DNA from: Calamus simplicifolius
Lineage: Eukaryota > Streptophyta > Magnoliopsida > Arecales > Arecaceae
DNA: 64,000 nucleotides
Assembly: GCA_900491605.1 (NCBI GenBank)
Contig: UESW01004764.1
Span: 1 to 64,000 of the forward strand
Direction of reading: 5' to 3'
Shown: positions 1 through 10,760 of the stretch, piece by piece
Layout: every line of letters starts with the position of its first letter
Numbering within the stretch: the first letter of the stretch is position 1
Notes under the pieces: model-generated
What the model saw: the letters and a program-made list of their open reading frames with translations, nothing else
The model's database searches: none
What the model was told of the DNA's origin: nothing
Program-made: the position numbers and the translations under genes

Positions 1-800
1 CCCTCTTAAGAAAAAGGATTTTTTTTTTTTTGACAGTGGCCTGGCCACCGTGGCCAGGCCACTGCCGGCCACGGCAGCGGCCGTGGCCGGAGAAGACGGC
101 CACACAGCGGCCGTGGCCCCCTTGTCCGGCCGCGGCCATGGCTGTGGCCCGACAAGAAACACGGGGGGTTTCCCCCCCCGCCCCTGTTATGAAAAAAAAA
201 TTTTTTTTTTTTACAGTGGCCTGGCCACCGTGGCCAGGCCACTGCCGGCCACGGCAGCGGCCGGAGAAGATGGCCATGGCAGCGGCCGTGGCCGCCTTGT
301 CCGGCCACGGCCGTGGCCGGACAAGAAACAAAAGGGGGGGGGGGGCGGGGGGTTTCCCCCCCCCCTGTTATGAAAAAAAAAATTTTTTTTTTTACAGTGG
401 CCTGGCCACGGTGGCCACTGGCCAGGCACTGCCGGCCACGGCAGCGGCCGTGGCCGCCTTGTCCGGCCGCGGCCACGGCCGTGGCCGGACAAGAAACAAA
501 AGGGGGGGGGGGCGGGGGGTTCCCCCCCTGTTATGAAAAAAAAAATTTTTTTTTTTACAGTGGCCTGGCCACCGTGGCCAGGCCACTGCTGGCCACGGCA
601 GCGGCCGTGGCCGCCTTGTCCGGCCGCAGCCACGGCCGTGGCCGCCTTGTCCGGCCGCGGCCACGCCGTGGCCGGACAAGAAACAAAAGGGGGGGGGGGG
701 TGTTATGAATTTTTTTTTTTTTTTTACAGTGGCCTGGCCACCGTGGCCGGAGAAGACGGCCACGGCAGCGGCCGTGGCCGGAGGGAAATCATTAAAAAAA
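1..800. repeat. GC-rich tandem repeat made of chained palindromes
   Basis: About five copies of a 160-185 bp unit, starting near 34, 214, 397, 558 and 729. Each full unit runs in order: a 31-nt inverted repeat (arm CAGTGGCCTGGCCAC, one spacer base, exact reverse complement; perfect at 34-64, 214-244 and 558-588); a GGCCACGG/CCGTGGCC palindrome; a CTTGTCCGGCC/GGCCGGACAAG palindrome (perfect over 30 nt at 296-325); a G-run then a C-run; and an A-run then a T-run of about ten each. The long open frames here on both strands come from the repeat and are not genes. The block probably lies in the first intron of a CACTA transposon gene (see 830-960) and starts left of the window. Confidence 0.85.
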
Positions 801-829
801 TTTTTTTTTTTATATAGTGTATGGGCTTA

Positions 830-960
830 CCTTCGTTGAGAGAAGAAGCCAGAGTCCGATGAGAACGCCGGTGAGGAGGAGCGAGGTGGGAGCCGGATTT
901 TTTTTGAGCACGGCGGCGGCGGCGGCTAGGTCAAGAAGGGGAAGAAGAAGAAGAGAAGGC
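830..960 (-). other. First-exon-like segment of a CACTA-internal gene
   Basis: On the minus strand a GC-rich segment ends in a good 5' splice donor (CAACGAAG followed by GTAAGC, near 830). It is preceded by a TATA-like TATATAA near 970-975, just where the GCGTCGC subterminal DNA begins. One frame is open and leucine-rich but has no ATG, so this may be a non-coding leader. By analogy with the segment at 23670-23790, it is read as exon 1 of a transposon gene whose remainder is left of the window. No downstream exon is visible to confirm it. Confidence 0.35.
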
Positions 961-964
961 GGTT

Positions 965-1715
965 TATATATAAGTTCTTAGCGATGCAATTATTTGCGTC
1001 GCTAAGAACTCGCAATATTTTTTTTATTTTTTTCTGTCTTAGCGACGCACTAGTGCGTCGCTAATGCGTCGTTAATATTGTTTTATTATTAATTTATGAA
1101 AAAAATAGCAACGCCAATAATTGCATCGCTAATGCATCGCTACCTTGGCGCCAACATCCGCGGGAAATTTATTTTATTTTCTAAACATTGCGACGCATAT
1201 TTGCATCGCAATAATTTTTTAATATTTTTAATCAGCTATATATTTTAATAATATAATTGCAATGCATATATTTTGTGCAATATTTGTTTATTTTTTTAAA
1301 AAAAAATGTGTCGCTAAGGCGTCGCAATATTTTTTTAATATTATAAATGATAATATTTATAATTAATGTTAATAATTGCGACGAACAATTGCGTCGCAAT
1401 ATATTTTATAAAATTTTTAATTACATAAATTTATTTTAAAAACATTGCGACGCAACTTATGCGTCGCAATATTATATTGCTTTAATTTTTAAGACTAAAA
1501 TTTTTTTTTAACTTAAAATAATTGCGACGCATAAGTGTCGTCGCAATATTTGTTTAATTTTTTCCTAAAATGAGTCGCTACGGAGTCGCAAAAATTCTTA
1601 ATTATTTATTAATGTTAATATTAATAATTTATGATAATTATTGCGATGCCTTATTGCATCGCAATAATTTTTTAATATTTTTAATTAGATATATTTAATA
1701 TTATATTTTTAATTC
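965..1715. repeat. CACTA subterminal region with GCGTCGC/GCGACGC motifs
   Basis: AT-rich DNA punctuated every 30-80 bp by TTGCGACGCA or TGCGTCGCAAT and decayed forms, often as a facing pair around a short loop. Dense short motifs in both orientations next to a CACTA terminus are the usual transposase-binding subterminal repeats of En/Spm-type elements. No coding potential seen. Confidence 0.65.
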
Positions 1716-3545
1716 GATCCAAGCCCTGATCCCGATCGGCCACGACCGATCCCGAACCGTTGCTATCGGTCCAAGATCGGCGACGATCCGACGGTTGCGA
1801 TCGATCCAAGCCCTGATCCGATCGGCCACGACCGATCCCGGACCGTTGCGATCGGTCCGATCGGCGACGATCCGACGGTTGCGATCGATCCAAGCCCTGA
1901 TCTCGATCGGCCACGACCGATCCGGACCATGGCGATCGTCCAAGATCGGCGATGATCCGACGGTTGCGATTGATCCAAGCCCTGATCCCGATCGGCCACG
2001 ACCGATCCCGGACCGTTGCGATCGGTCCAAGATCGGCGACGATCCGACGGTTGCGATCGATCCAAGCCCTGATCCCGATCGGCCACGACCGATCCCGGAC
2101 CGTGGCGATCGGTCCAAGATCGGCGACGATCCGACGGTTGCGATCGATCCAAAGCCCTGATCCCGATCGGCCACGACCGATCCGGACCGTGGCGATCGGT
2201 CCAAGATCGGCGACGATCCGACGGTTGCGATCGATCCAAGCCCTGATCCCGATCGGCCACGACCGATCCCGGACCGTGGCGATCGGTCCAAGATCGGCGA
2301 CGATCCGACGGTTGCGATCGATCCAAGCCCTGATCCCGATCGGCCACGACCGATCCCGGACCGTGGCGATCGGTCCAAGATCGGCGACGATCCGACGGTT
2401 GCGATCGATCCAAGCCCTGATCCCGATCGGCCACGACCGATCCCGGACCGTGGCGATCGGTCCAAGATCGGCGACGATCCGACGGTTGCGATCGATCCAA
2501 GCCCTGATCCCGATCGGCCACGACCGATCCCGGACCGTTGCGATCGGTCCGATCGGCGACGATCCGACGGTTGCGATCGATCCAACCCTAATCTCAATCG
2601 GCCACGACCGATCCCGGACCGTGGCGATCGGTCCAAGATCGGCGACGATCCGACGGTTGCGATCGATCCAAGCCCTGATCCCGATCGGCCACGACCGATC
2701 CCGGACCATTGCGATCGGTCCGATTGGCAATATCCGACGATTGTGATCGATCCAAGCCCTGATCCCGATCGGCCACGACCGATCCCGGACCGTTGCGATC
2801 GGTCCGATCGGTGATCGACGATCCGACGGTTGCGATCGATCCAAGCCCTGATCCCGATCGGCCATGACCGATCCCGGACCGTGGCGATCGGTCCAAGATC
2901 GGCGACGATCCGACGGTTGCGATCGATCCAAGCCCTGATCCCGATCGGCCACGACGATCCCGGATCGTTGCTATCGGTCCAAGATCGGCGACGATCCGAC
3001 GGTTGCGATCGATCCAAGCCGTGATCCCGATCGGCCACGACCGATCCCGGACCGTTGCGATCGGTCTGATCGGCGACGATCCGATGGTTGCGATCGATCC
3101 AAGCCATGATCTCGATCGGCCACGATCGATCCCGGACCGTGGCGATCGGTCCAAGATCGGCGATGATCCGATGGTTGCGATCGATCCAAGCCCTGATCCC
3201 GATCGGCCACGACCGATCTCGGACCGTTGCGATCGGTCCAAGATCGGCGACGATCCGACGGTTGCGATCGATCCAAGCCATGATCCCGATCGGCCACGAC
3301 CGATCTCGGACCGTGGCGATCGGTCCGATCGGCGACGATCCGACGGTTGCGATCGATCCAAGCCCTGATCCCGATCGGCCACGACCGATCCCGGACCGTG
3401 GCGATCGGTCCAAGATCGGCGACGATCCGACGGTTGCGATCGATCCAAGCCCTGATCCCGATCGGCCACGACCGATCCCGGACCGTTGCGATCGGTCCAA
3501 GATCGGCGACGATCCAAGCCGTGATCCCGATCGATCCAAGCGTGG
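1716..3545. repeat. 87-bp satellite array 1
   Basis: About 21 head-to-tail copies of a unit beginning GATCCAAGCCCTGATCCCGA and ending near GATCCGACGGTTGCGATC. Successive GATCCGACGG sites at 2041, 2128, 2215 and 2302 give an exact 87-bp period; some copies are 2 bp shorter. Because 87 is divisible by three, every frame that is open in one unit stays open. The very long open frames here on both strands (up to 612 codons, Asp/Arg/Ser/Ile-rich) are therefore artefacts and not genes. The array is flanked on both sides by CACTA subterminal DNA, so it is part of the element. Confidence 0.92.
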
Positions 3546-4518
3546 TAATTTTTTAATATGATAATTATATTATATAAAAAATTAATTTTAATTATTATAA
3601 TTACGATGCAACAAGTGCATCGCTATATTAAAACATAATTTTTTAATTAATTTTTTGGTTCATTACGTCGCTAATGCGTCGCTATTTAACATAATTAATT
3701 TTTTAAAAACATTGCAACGCACTGTGTTACGTCGCAATTATTTTTCTCATATTTATACTTTATAAAATTTAATTTTATTTAAAATACTTGCGATGCATTT
3801 ATTGCGTCGCTAAATTAAAAATAATTTAATTTATTTTCTGGTTTCTTGCGTCGCTAATGCGTCGCTATTTAAAATATTTAATTTTTTTCAAAACATTGCG
3901 ACGCACTAAATGCGTCGCAATATTTTTTTAAATATTTATACTTTAAAAAATTTAATTTCATTTAAATTATTTGCGATGCAATTTATGCGTCGCTAAATTA
4001 AAAAATATTTTTCTAATTTTCTTGTTTATTGCGTCGCTCGCTATTTAATATATTTAATTCTTTTAAAAACATTGCGACGCACTGTGTTGCGTCGCAATAT
4101 TTTTTTCTGATATTTAAATTTTATAAAATTTAATTTCATTTAAATTATTTGCGATGCAATCGGTGCATCGCTAAATTTAAAATAATTTCTCTAATTTTCT
4201 ATTTTATTGCATCGCTAATGCGTCGCTATTTAACAAATTTAATTCTGTTCAAAACATTGCGACGCAACTCAGTGCGTCGCAATATTTTTTTTTGATATTT
4301 AAAATTTATAAAAATTTAATTTAAAAATATTGTGATGCATTATTTGTGCAATATTAAAATATTAATTTTTTTTTTTTTTGGTTAATTGAGTCGCTAATGC
4401 GTCGCTAATTGCGTCGCAATATTTTGTTGTCACAGAGGCGTCGCAAAGTGGTCGCAATTTAGCGACGCAATGATGCGTCGCTAAACTTGCGTCGCTATTT
4501 CAGTATTTTCTTGTAGTG
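3546..4518. mobile_element. CACTA right end 1 with about 180-bp subterminal repeats
   Basis: AT-rich DNA with a higher-order repeat of about 180 bp. The motif set TTGCGATGCA..GTCGCTAAATTA, then GTCGCTAATGCGTCGCTATTTAA, then ATTGCGACGCACT..GTCGCAAT recurs near 3605, 3790, 3972 and 4151. It ends in TTTTCTTGTAGTG at 4506-4518, the reverse complement of the common plant CACTA terminus CACTACAAGAAAA. No matching left terminus occurs in the window, so the element is incomplete here. Confidence 0.75.
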
Positions 4519-4880
4519 TTATTTTCTCTGGAAAAATTATTTAAACATTATAGGAAATTGCGTCGCAAATGCATCGCAATATTTTTTAAATATTTGTCAC
4601 TGATAAAATTTATATTTTTCTGAAAATAATTGCAACTCAAATAATGCGTCGCAATGTTTTTTTAAATTTTTTAATTACATTTATTTTTCTAAAAAATATT
4701 GCAACGCAATACATGCGTCGCAATATTAAAAATTGTTTTCTCAAAAAAATTAATTTTTAGGAAAATGCATCGCTAATGCATCGCAATATTTTTTTAATTA
4801 TTATAACTGATATAAATTATATTTTTTGAAAATAATTGCGACGAATCAGTTGCGTCGCAATGTTTTTTTAAATTTTTACG
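4519..4880. repeat. GCGTCGC-rich subterminal DNA of the second CACTA copy
   Basis: The same kind of AT-rich DNA with facing GCGTCGC/GCGACGC pairs as at 965-1715. It leads into the second satellite array just as that region leads into the first. No coding potential. Confidence 0.6.
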
Positions 4881-7030
4881 GATCCCGATCGACGAATCCA
4901 AGCCGTGATCCCGATCGGCCACGATCGATCCCGGACCGTTGTGATCGGTCCGAGATCGCGGACGATCCGATGGTTGCGATCGATCCAAGCCCTGATCGAT
5001 CTCGGTCGGCGATGAATGATCTTGGACCATCGCGATTGATCTGATAGGCGACGATCTGACGGTTGCAATCGATCCAAGCCATGATCCCGATCGGCCACGA
5101 CCGATCCTGGACCGTTGCGATCGGTCCGAGATCGCAGATGATCCAACGGTTGCGATCGATCCAATCCCTGATCCCGATCGGCCACGACCGATCCTGGACC
5201 ATTGCAATCGGTCCGATCGCCGACGATCCGACGGTTGCGATCGATCCAAGCCCTGATCCTGATCGGCCACGATCGATCCCGGACCATGGCGATCGGTCCG
5301 ATCGCTGACGATCCAATGGTTGCGATCGATCCAAGCCCTGATCCGATCGGCCATGACCGATCCCGGACCGTTGCGATTAGTCCGAGATCGCGACGATCTG
5401 ACGGTTGCGATCGATCCAAGCCCTGTCCCGATCGGCCATGACTGATCCCGGACCGTTGCGATCGGTCCCAGATCGCTGACGATCCGATGGTTGCGATCGA
5501 TCCAAGCCCTGATCCCGATCGGCCATGACCGATCCCGGATCGTTGCGATCGGTCCGAGATCATGGATGATCCGACGGTTGCGATCGATCCAATCGGCGAC
5601 GATCCGACGGTTGCGATCAATCCAAGCCCTGATCGATCTCGATCGGCGATGAACGATCTCGGACCGTCGCGATCGATCCGATAGGTGACGATCTGACGGT
5701 TGCAATCGATCCAAGCCGTGATCCCGATCAGCCACAACCGATCCCAGACCGTTGCGATCGGTCCGAGATCGCGACGATCCGACGGTTGCGATCGATCCAA
5801 GCCCTGATCCCGATCGGCCACGACCGATCTCGGACCATGGCGATCGGTCCGATCGGCGACGATCCGATGGTTGCGATCGATCCAAGCCCTGATCCCGATC
5901 GGCCACGACCAATCCCGGACCGTGGTGATCGGTCCGAGATCGCTGACGATCCGACGGTTGCGATCGATCCAAGCCCTGATCCCGATCGGCCACAACCGAT
6001 CCCGGACCGTTGCGATCGGTCTGAGATCGCGGACGATCCAACGGTTGCGATCGATCCAATCCCTGATCCCGATCAGCCACGATCGATCTCGGACAGTGCG
6101 ATCGGTCTGATCGCTGATGATCCGACGGTTGCGATCGATCCAAGCCCTGATCTCGATCGGCCATGACCGATCTCGGACCATGGCGATCGGTCCGATCGCC
6201 GACGATCCGACGGTTGGGATCGATCCAAGCCCTGATCCAGATCGTCCATGACCGATCTCGGACCGTGGAGATCGGTCCAATCGGCGATGATCCGACAGTT
6301 GTCATCGATACTAGCCCTGATCCTGATCGCCACGACCGATCTCGGACCATGGCGATCGGTCCGATCGGCGACGATCCAACGGTTGCGATCGATCCAAGCC
6401 CTGATCCCGATCGGCCACGATCGATCTCGGACCGTGGCGATCAGTCCGATCACCGATGATCCGACGGTTGCGATCGATCCAAGCCCTGATCCCGATCGGC
6501 CACGACCGATCTCGGACAGTGGCGATCGGTCCGATCGCCGATGATCCGACGGTTGCGATCGACCCAAGCCCTGATCCCGATCAGCCACGACCGATATCGG
6601 ACCGTGGCGATCGGTCCAATCGGTGATGATCCGACGGTTACGATCGATCCAAGCCCTGATCCCGATCGTCCACGATCGATCTAAGACCATGACGATCGAT
6701 CCAATCGGCGATGATCCGACGGTTGCCATCGATCCAGCCCTGATCCCGATCGGCCACGACTGATCTCGGACCGTGGCGATCGGCCCGATCGGCGACGATC
6801 CGACGATTGCGATCGATCCAAGCCCTGATCCCGATCGGCCATGACCGATCTCGGACCATGGCGATCGGTCCGATCGGCGATGATCCGACGTTGCGATCGA
6901 TCCAAGCCATGATCCGATCGGCCACGACCGATCTTGGACCGTGGCGATCGGTCCAATCGGCGACGATCCGACGGTTGCGATCGATCCAAGCCCTGATTCC
7001 GATCGGCCACGACCGATCTCGGACCGATCG
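4881..7030. repeat. 85/87-bp satellite array 2, more diverged
   Basis: About 25 copies of the same unit as array 1. Many lack two bases where array 1 has TCCAAGATCGG, giving an 85-bp period (sites at 6373, 6458 and 6543), while others are near 87 bp. Copies differ more from one another than in array 1. The long open frames on both strands are products of the repeat. Confidence 0.9.
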
Positions 7031-8059
7031 CTATTTAACATAATTAATTTTTTAAAAAATATTACGACGCAAAGGGTTGTGTCACAATTTTTAATATGAT
7101 AATTATATTATATAAAAATTAATTTTATTTAAAATAATTACGACGTGACAAGTGCGTCGCTAAATTAAAACATAATTTTCCTAATTTTCTAGTTTATTGC
7201 GTCGCTAAAGCGTCGCTATTTAATATAATTAAATTTTTAAAAAATATTGTGATGCACTAAATTACGTCGTAATATTTTTTTCTCATAATTATATTTTATA
7301 AAAATTTATTTTATTTAAATAATTGTGACACAATTATTACGTCGCTAAATTAAAAATAATTTTTCTAATTTTTTGGTTTATTGCATCGCTATTGCGTCGC
7401 TATTTAATATAATTAAATTTTTTAAAAATATTGACGCACTGTGTTGCACCGCAATTATTTTTTCTCATATTTATACTTTATAAAAATTAATTTTATTTTA
7501 AATAATTACGACAGTTATTGCGTTGCTAAATTAAAAAATAATTTTTCTAATTTTTGGTTTATTGCATCGCTAATGCGTCGCTATTTAACATATTTAATTT
7601 TCTTAAAAACATTGCGACGCACTGAGTTGCATCGCAATATTTTTTTTAATATTTATATTTTATAAAAATTAATTTTATTTAAATTATTTGCATGCAATTG
7701 GTGCGTCGCTAAATTAAAAATAATTTTTCTAATTTTCTGGTTTATTACGTCGCTAATGCGTCGCTATTTAACATATTTAATTCTTTTAAAAGCATTGCGA
7801 CGCACTGAGTTGCATCGCAATATTTTTTTCCCATATTTATATTTTATAAAAAATTAATTTAAAAATATTGCGACGCATTATTTCATCGCTAAATAAAAAA
7901 TTAATTTTTTTTGATTTTCTGGTTTATTGAGTCGCTAATGCGTCACTAATTGCGTCGCAATATTTTGTTGTCACGGAGGCATCGCAAAGTGGTCGCAATT
8001 TAGCGACGCAATGATGCATCGCTAAATTTGCGTCGCTATTTCAATATTTTCTTGTAGTG
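7031..8059. mobile_element. CACTA right end 2
   Basis: A second copy of the 3546-4518 arrangement: about 180-bp repeats of GCGTCGC motifs and then TTTTCTTGTAGTG ending at 8059. The last 61 bp (7999-8059) match 4458-4518 at all but three positions. The order array, subterminal repeat, terminus therefore occurs twice in direct orientation, by tandem duplication or by two insertions of one family. Confidence 0.75.
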
Positions 8060-9440
8060 TGTTCTCAAATGTCACTTTTGTCATTATTTTTGCTTGAAAC
8101 AATATCTAGATAGAGCTTATCAGCATATTAAAAGACTAAAAGTAAACTCATAGTTTGTGCTTGAAGTGGTAAAGAACTGAGTGCATGCTTGCCTGTTAAT
8201 TTTGGAGCATGCCAGTATCTAGCATGTGCAATGTACATGCATTACTTGAAGGCACTGCTTAACAGTAAAGAGGGCATGCCATTTGGTGTCTGTGAAATTC
8301 CTGGAAAATTATGCAGTGGCTTCAGGAGTTCTGGCCTGCCCATTATATTAGGATTCTATAGCACTTTCTGAATTAGACTCAAGATTTTTATACATTCATC
8401 AGGACTCCGAATATGCAGGTCTCTTAGATGCTTTTTACCCCCCTCTGTCGGTTAGGTTCCAGACCCTCCTCTAAACAAAGTGTTTTTATTCTTATTTACT
8501 CTATTAGTTGTATGGGATTTTGATAGGTTTCATTTTCTCCTGGTTGTGCCAGAACTCTGTGAAGAGTAGTCTGGTCATTAAAATGTCCAGCTATAAAATA
8601 TAGCTTACAAAGATTCTAGTCAAAAAGATTGTCCAATTAAAATAGCAGAGATATGGCATTATCTTGATATTACAATATTTAATTGCATTTATATGACCAT
8701 CCTAATTGGTCATGGTTTTGTTTTGTCAATATGATCCCACTGGTGATCAAATTACAAGTTGGTGTTCTGCGCACTGGGTGTATGCTTAGATTCTTCCTTT
8801 CAGAGATAAATATGTGCATGTAGATCATTTGGACCCAGAAGAATGATAACTAATAGAGCTCATTCTGTTATATTTCTAAAGCAATCCCTTTTCCTGTTGC
8901 TGAGGAAGCACATCTCTTAGAGCTGAAAGTACATAAAACTGAGAAAAAATATTTCTACCAGCTTCCTGCCAGACAGAATTATTGTTCATAAACTAATGTC
9001 TGCATTATAAACTAGCAAAGTAAATGGAACATCTAAATGCAGATGGAAAAATTTGATTATAAAAAGTGGAGAATGTTACTACAAATTAGAAGTTAAATAT
9101 TCTTTATCACAGTGACCGCTTCATAACCGACTGCATGCATAGTCATGCACACTTTTCTGAGTTACAAGGTTTTAAAGTTGGTTGTGCGACCTGTTGACAG
9201 AGTCCAGCATTAAGGATCTTTGAACGTGATCAACAAGAAAACATGACTTGCAACCGTAAGGATTAGCATTTTACTTCATTCTCTAACACGACAGTTTGCC
9301 AAGGCGACTCTACTGGAAGCTCCCTTTGCACCTTCCAGTTGGGAATCTCCATCTTTTCTAAGTGGTGTTAAGACTATGTTTTTGGACTCTTTTGATTACA
9401 TGAAATGGACCGAAAATCTACATCATTGTTGCTTCGGTAA
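8060..9440. other. Intron-like or intergenic DNA left of the SNU23-like exon
   Basis: Moderately AT-rich unique sequence without repeats. The only open frame of note (8189-8371, 60 codons) resembles nothing I know. If the exon at 9467-9559 belongs to a gene on the plus strand, this is most simply its last intron, with the CACTA DNA also inside or upstream of it. Confidence 0.4.
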
Positions 9441-9466
9441 CTGACAAGTTGAACTTTGAAACCCAG

Positions 9467-9559
9467 AAAGAGAAGGCTGCGCAGGATGAACCAGAGGACA
9501 TTGATCTTGATGTGGCTGCCATGATGGGATTTGGAGGTTTCCGGTCATCAAAGAAGTGA
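9467..9559 (+). CDS. C-terminal exon of a SNU23/ZMAT2-like U4/U6.U5 tri-snRNP protein
   Basis: A short frame ends in an acidic stretch and then VAAMMGFGGFRSSKK followed by TGA at 9557-9559. This tail is characteristic, from memory, of the SNU23/ZMAT2 family (plant form ends ...AAMMGFGGFGSSKK). These are matrin-type zinc-finger proteins of the U4/U6.U5 tri-snRNP that act in nuclear pre-mRNA splicing. The exon start is set at the acceptor-like ACCCAG just before 9467, and the frame stays open further upstream. The zinc finger and N-terminal exons are not in the window, so this is either the 3' end of a gene whose other exons lie beyond the CACTA DNA or a detached fragment. A probable 3' UTR follows to roughly 9.95 kb. 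Confidence 0.6.
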   Translation, partial: KEKAAQDEPEDIDLDVAAMMGFGGFRSSKK

Positions 9560-9959
9560 GTGCTTCATCGAAATCTTTCAATACAAGGCACTCAACATTT
9601 GCTGCACCATCGTCCAATGAGAAATATAGCAGACTAATTACGCCCCAGCAGTGCTCTGTTTTGCTTTTGGAATTGTAATACGATGATCATGAATGGCTGT
9701 AGACGGCTTTCTAAATCTCACGGAATTGAAGGTTTGCTCTGTGAATGTCCCTACTGTCAAAGTTAAGATGATCTATATTCTCCGAAATTTGTGATTTTCA
9801 ATGAATATGCTCTCTAGTCTCTTCGATAGTTCAAGAATGCTATCCCTGTAATTCTATGAAAGGGCATGTAATTGCTGATTTTGAGAGGAAAATAGTACAA
9901 ATTGATTTGTTTGCTATGGTGTTATGTTCTCATATATTCAGGAAGTGAACAAATTGGAA

Positions 9960-10640
9960 TATCAAAATTCTTCGGTGTGTTTTTATTTTGTTCAACTCCT
10001 AAGCTGAAAATTAGTTCCCCTCGGGTTGTGAAAGTAGCACACATGCTGTAGTCACCTTGATACATGGGTTTACCCACCCTCTGGTTGTTTATTGGGAGAA
10101 ACCTATAGCATATTTTGATCTTATATTTTATATTATTATATTAATATTCACATGTGCCTTACGCATTGTACAAATTCACAACTAGTAGTAATTAAAAAGG
10201 GAATGCTACATATGGGGCCGCAAATGGATTTTGGTAAATCGGATTATGCTTAATTCAATTTAATTTGATTTTATATTTGAGTTTTAATTTTGAACGAGGA
10301 CTCAATCAATTTGCTAATCATATAGGATGTGTCGAATTTATTTAAAAAAAATTAGATTCCAATCATGTGGGTTTGTGTTCCACTCAAAATATCAAAATAT
10401 CAAGATTTAGCACAAGATTTAATGAGGCTACATTTACGTTTAAGTCAAGCATGTAACTTTTATTTCTTAGATAACAAATAGTAATAGGTAATCAAAATAC
10501 ATCCATTAGAAAGTTTTAAAAACATAAAAAATAATTAAATTAAACTTAAAATTTTTATTTAAAAATTCTTAATAGTAAAATGCTCCCATCCCTGTGCGAA
10601 CGAGAACCATCGGTATGCGCGAAGGAACCAGAGCGACTGC
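9960..10640. other. Intergenic AT-rich DNA
   Basis: No gene, repeat or transposon end recognised. The last 80 bases become GC-rich and lead into the PPR gene, so its promoter and 5' UTR probably lie here. Confidence 0.4.
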
Positions 10641-10760
10641 TAGCAGCGCTGAAGAGGAGGAGCTTTCTTTCACGCCTCCAAATGGGCATAGGTTTTATCA
10701 CCGTTTCTGGGCATCAAATCAAAGTCTCGAAAGTGAGGCAAAGGGGGACCTTTCAATAGC

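Noticed and set aside
6..817. Gly/Arg/Pro-rich open frames at the left edge
   Set aside because: They follow a palindromic GC-rich tandem repeat with homopolymer runs; no domain and no codon pattern.
1681..3561. Long open frames on both strands (up to 612 codons) in satellite array 1
   Set aside because: The unit length is 87 bp, a multiple of three, so open frames follow automatically. Composition is that of the repeat, and all frames and both strands are open alike.
4794..7041. Long open frames in satellite array 2
   Set aside because: Same cause as in array 1. Frames shift where 85-bp units occur, with no sign of a protein.
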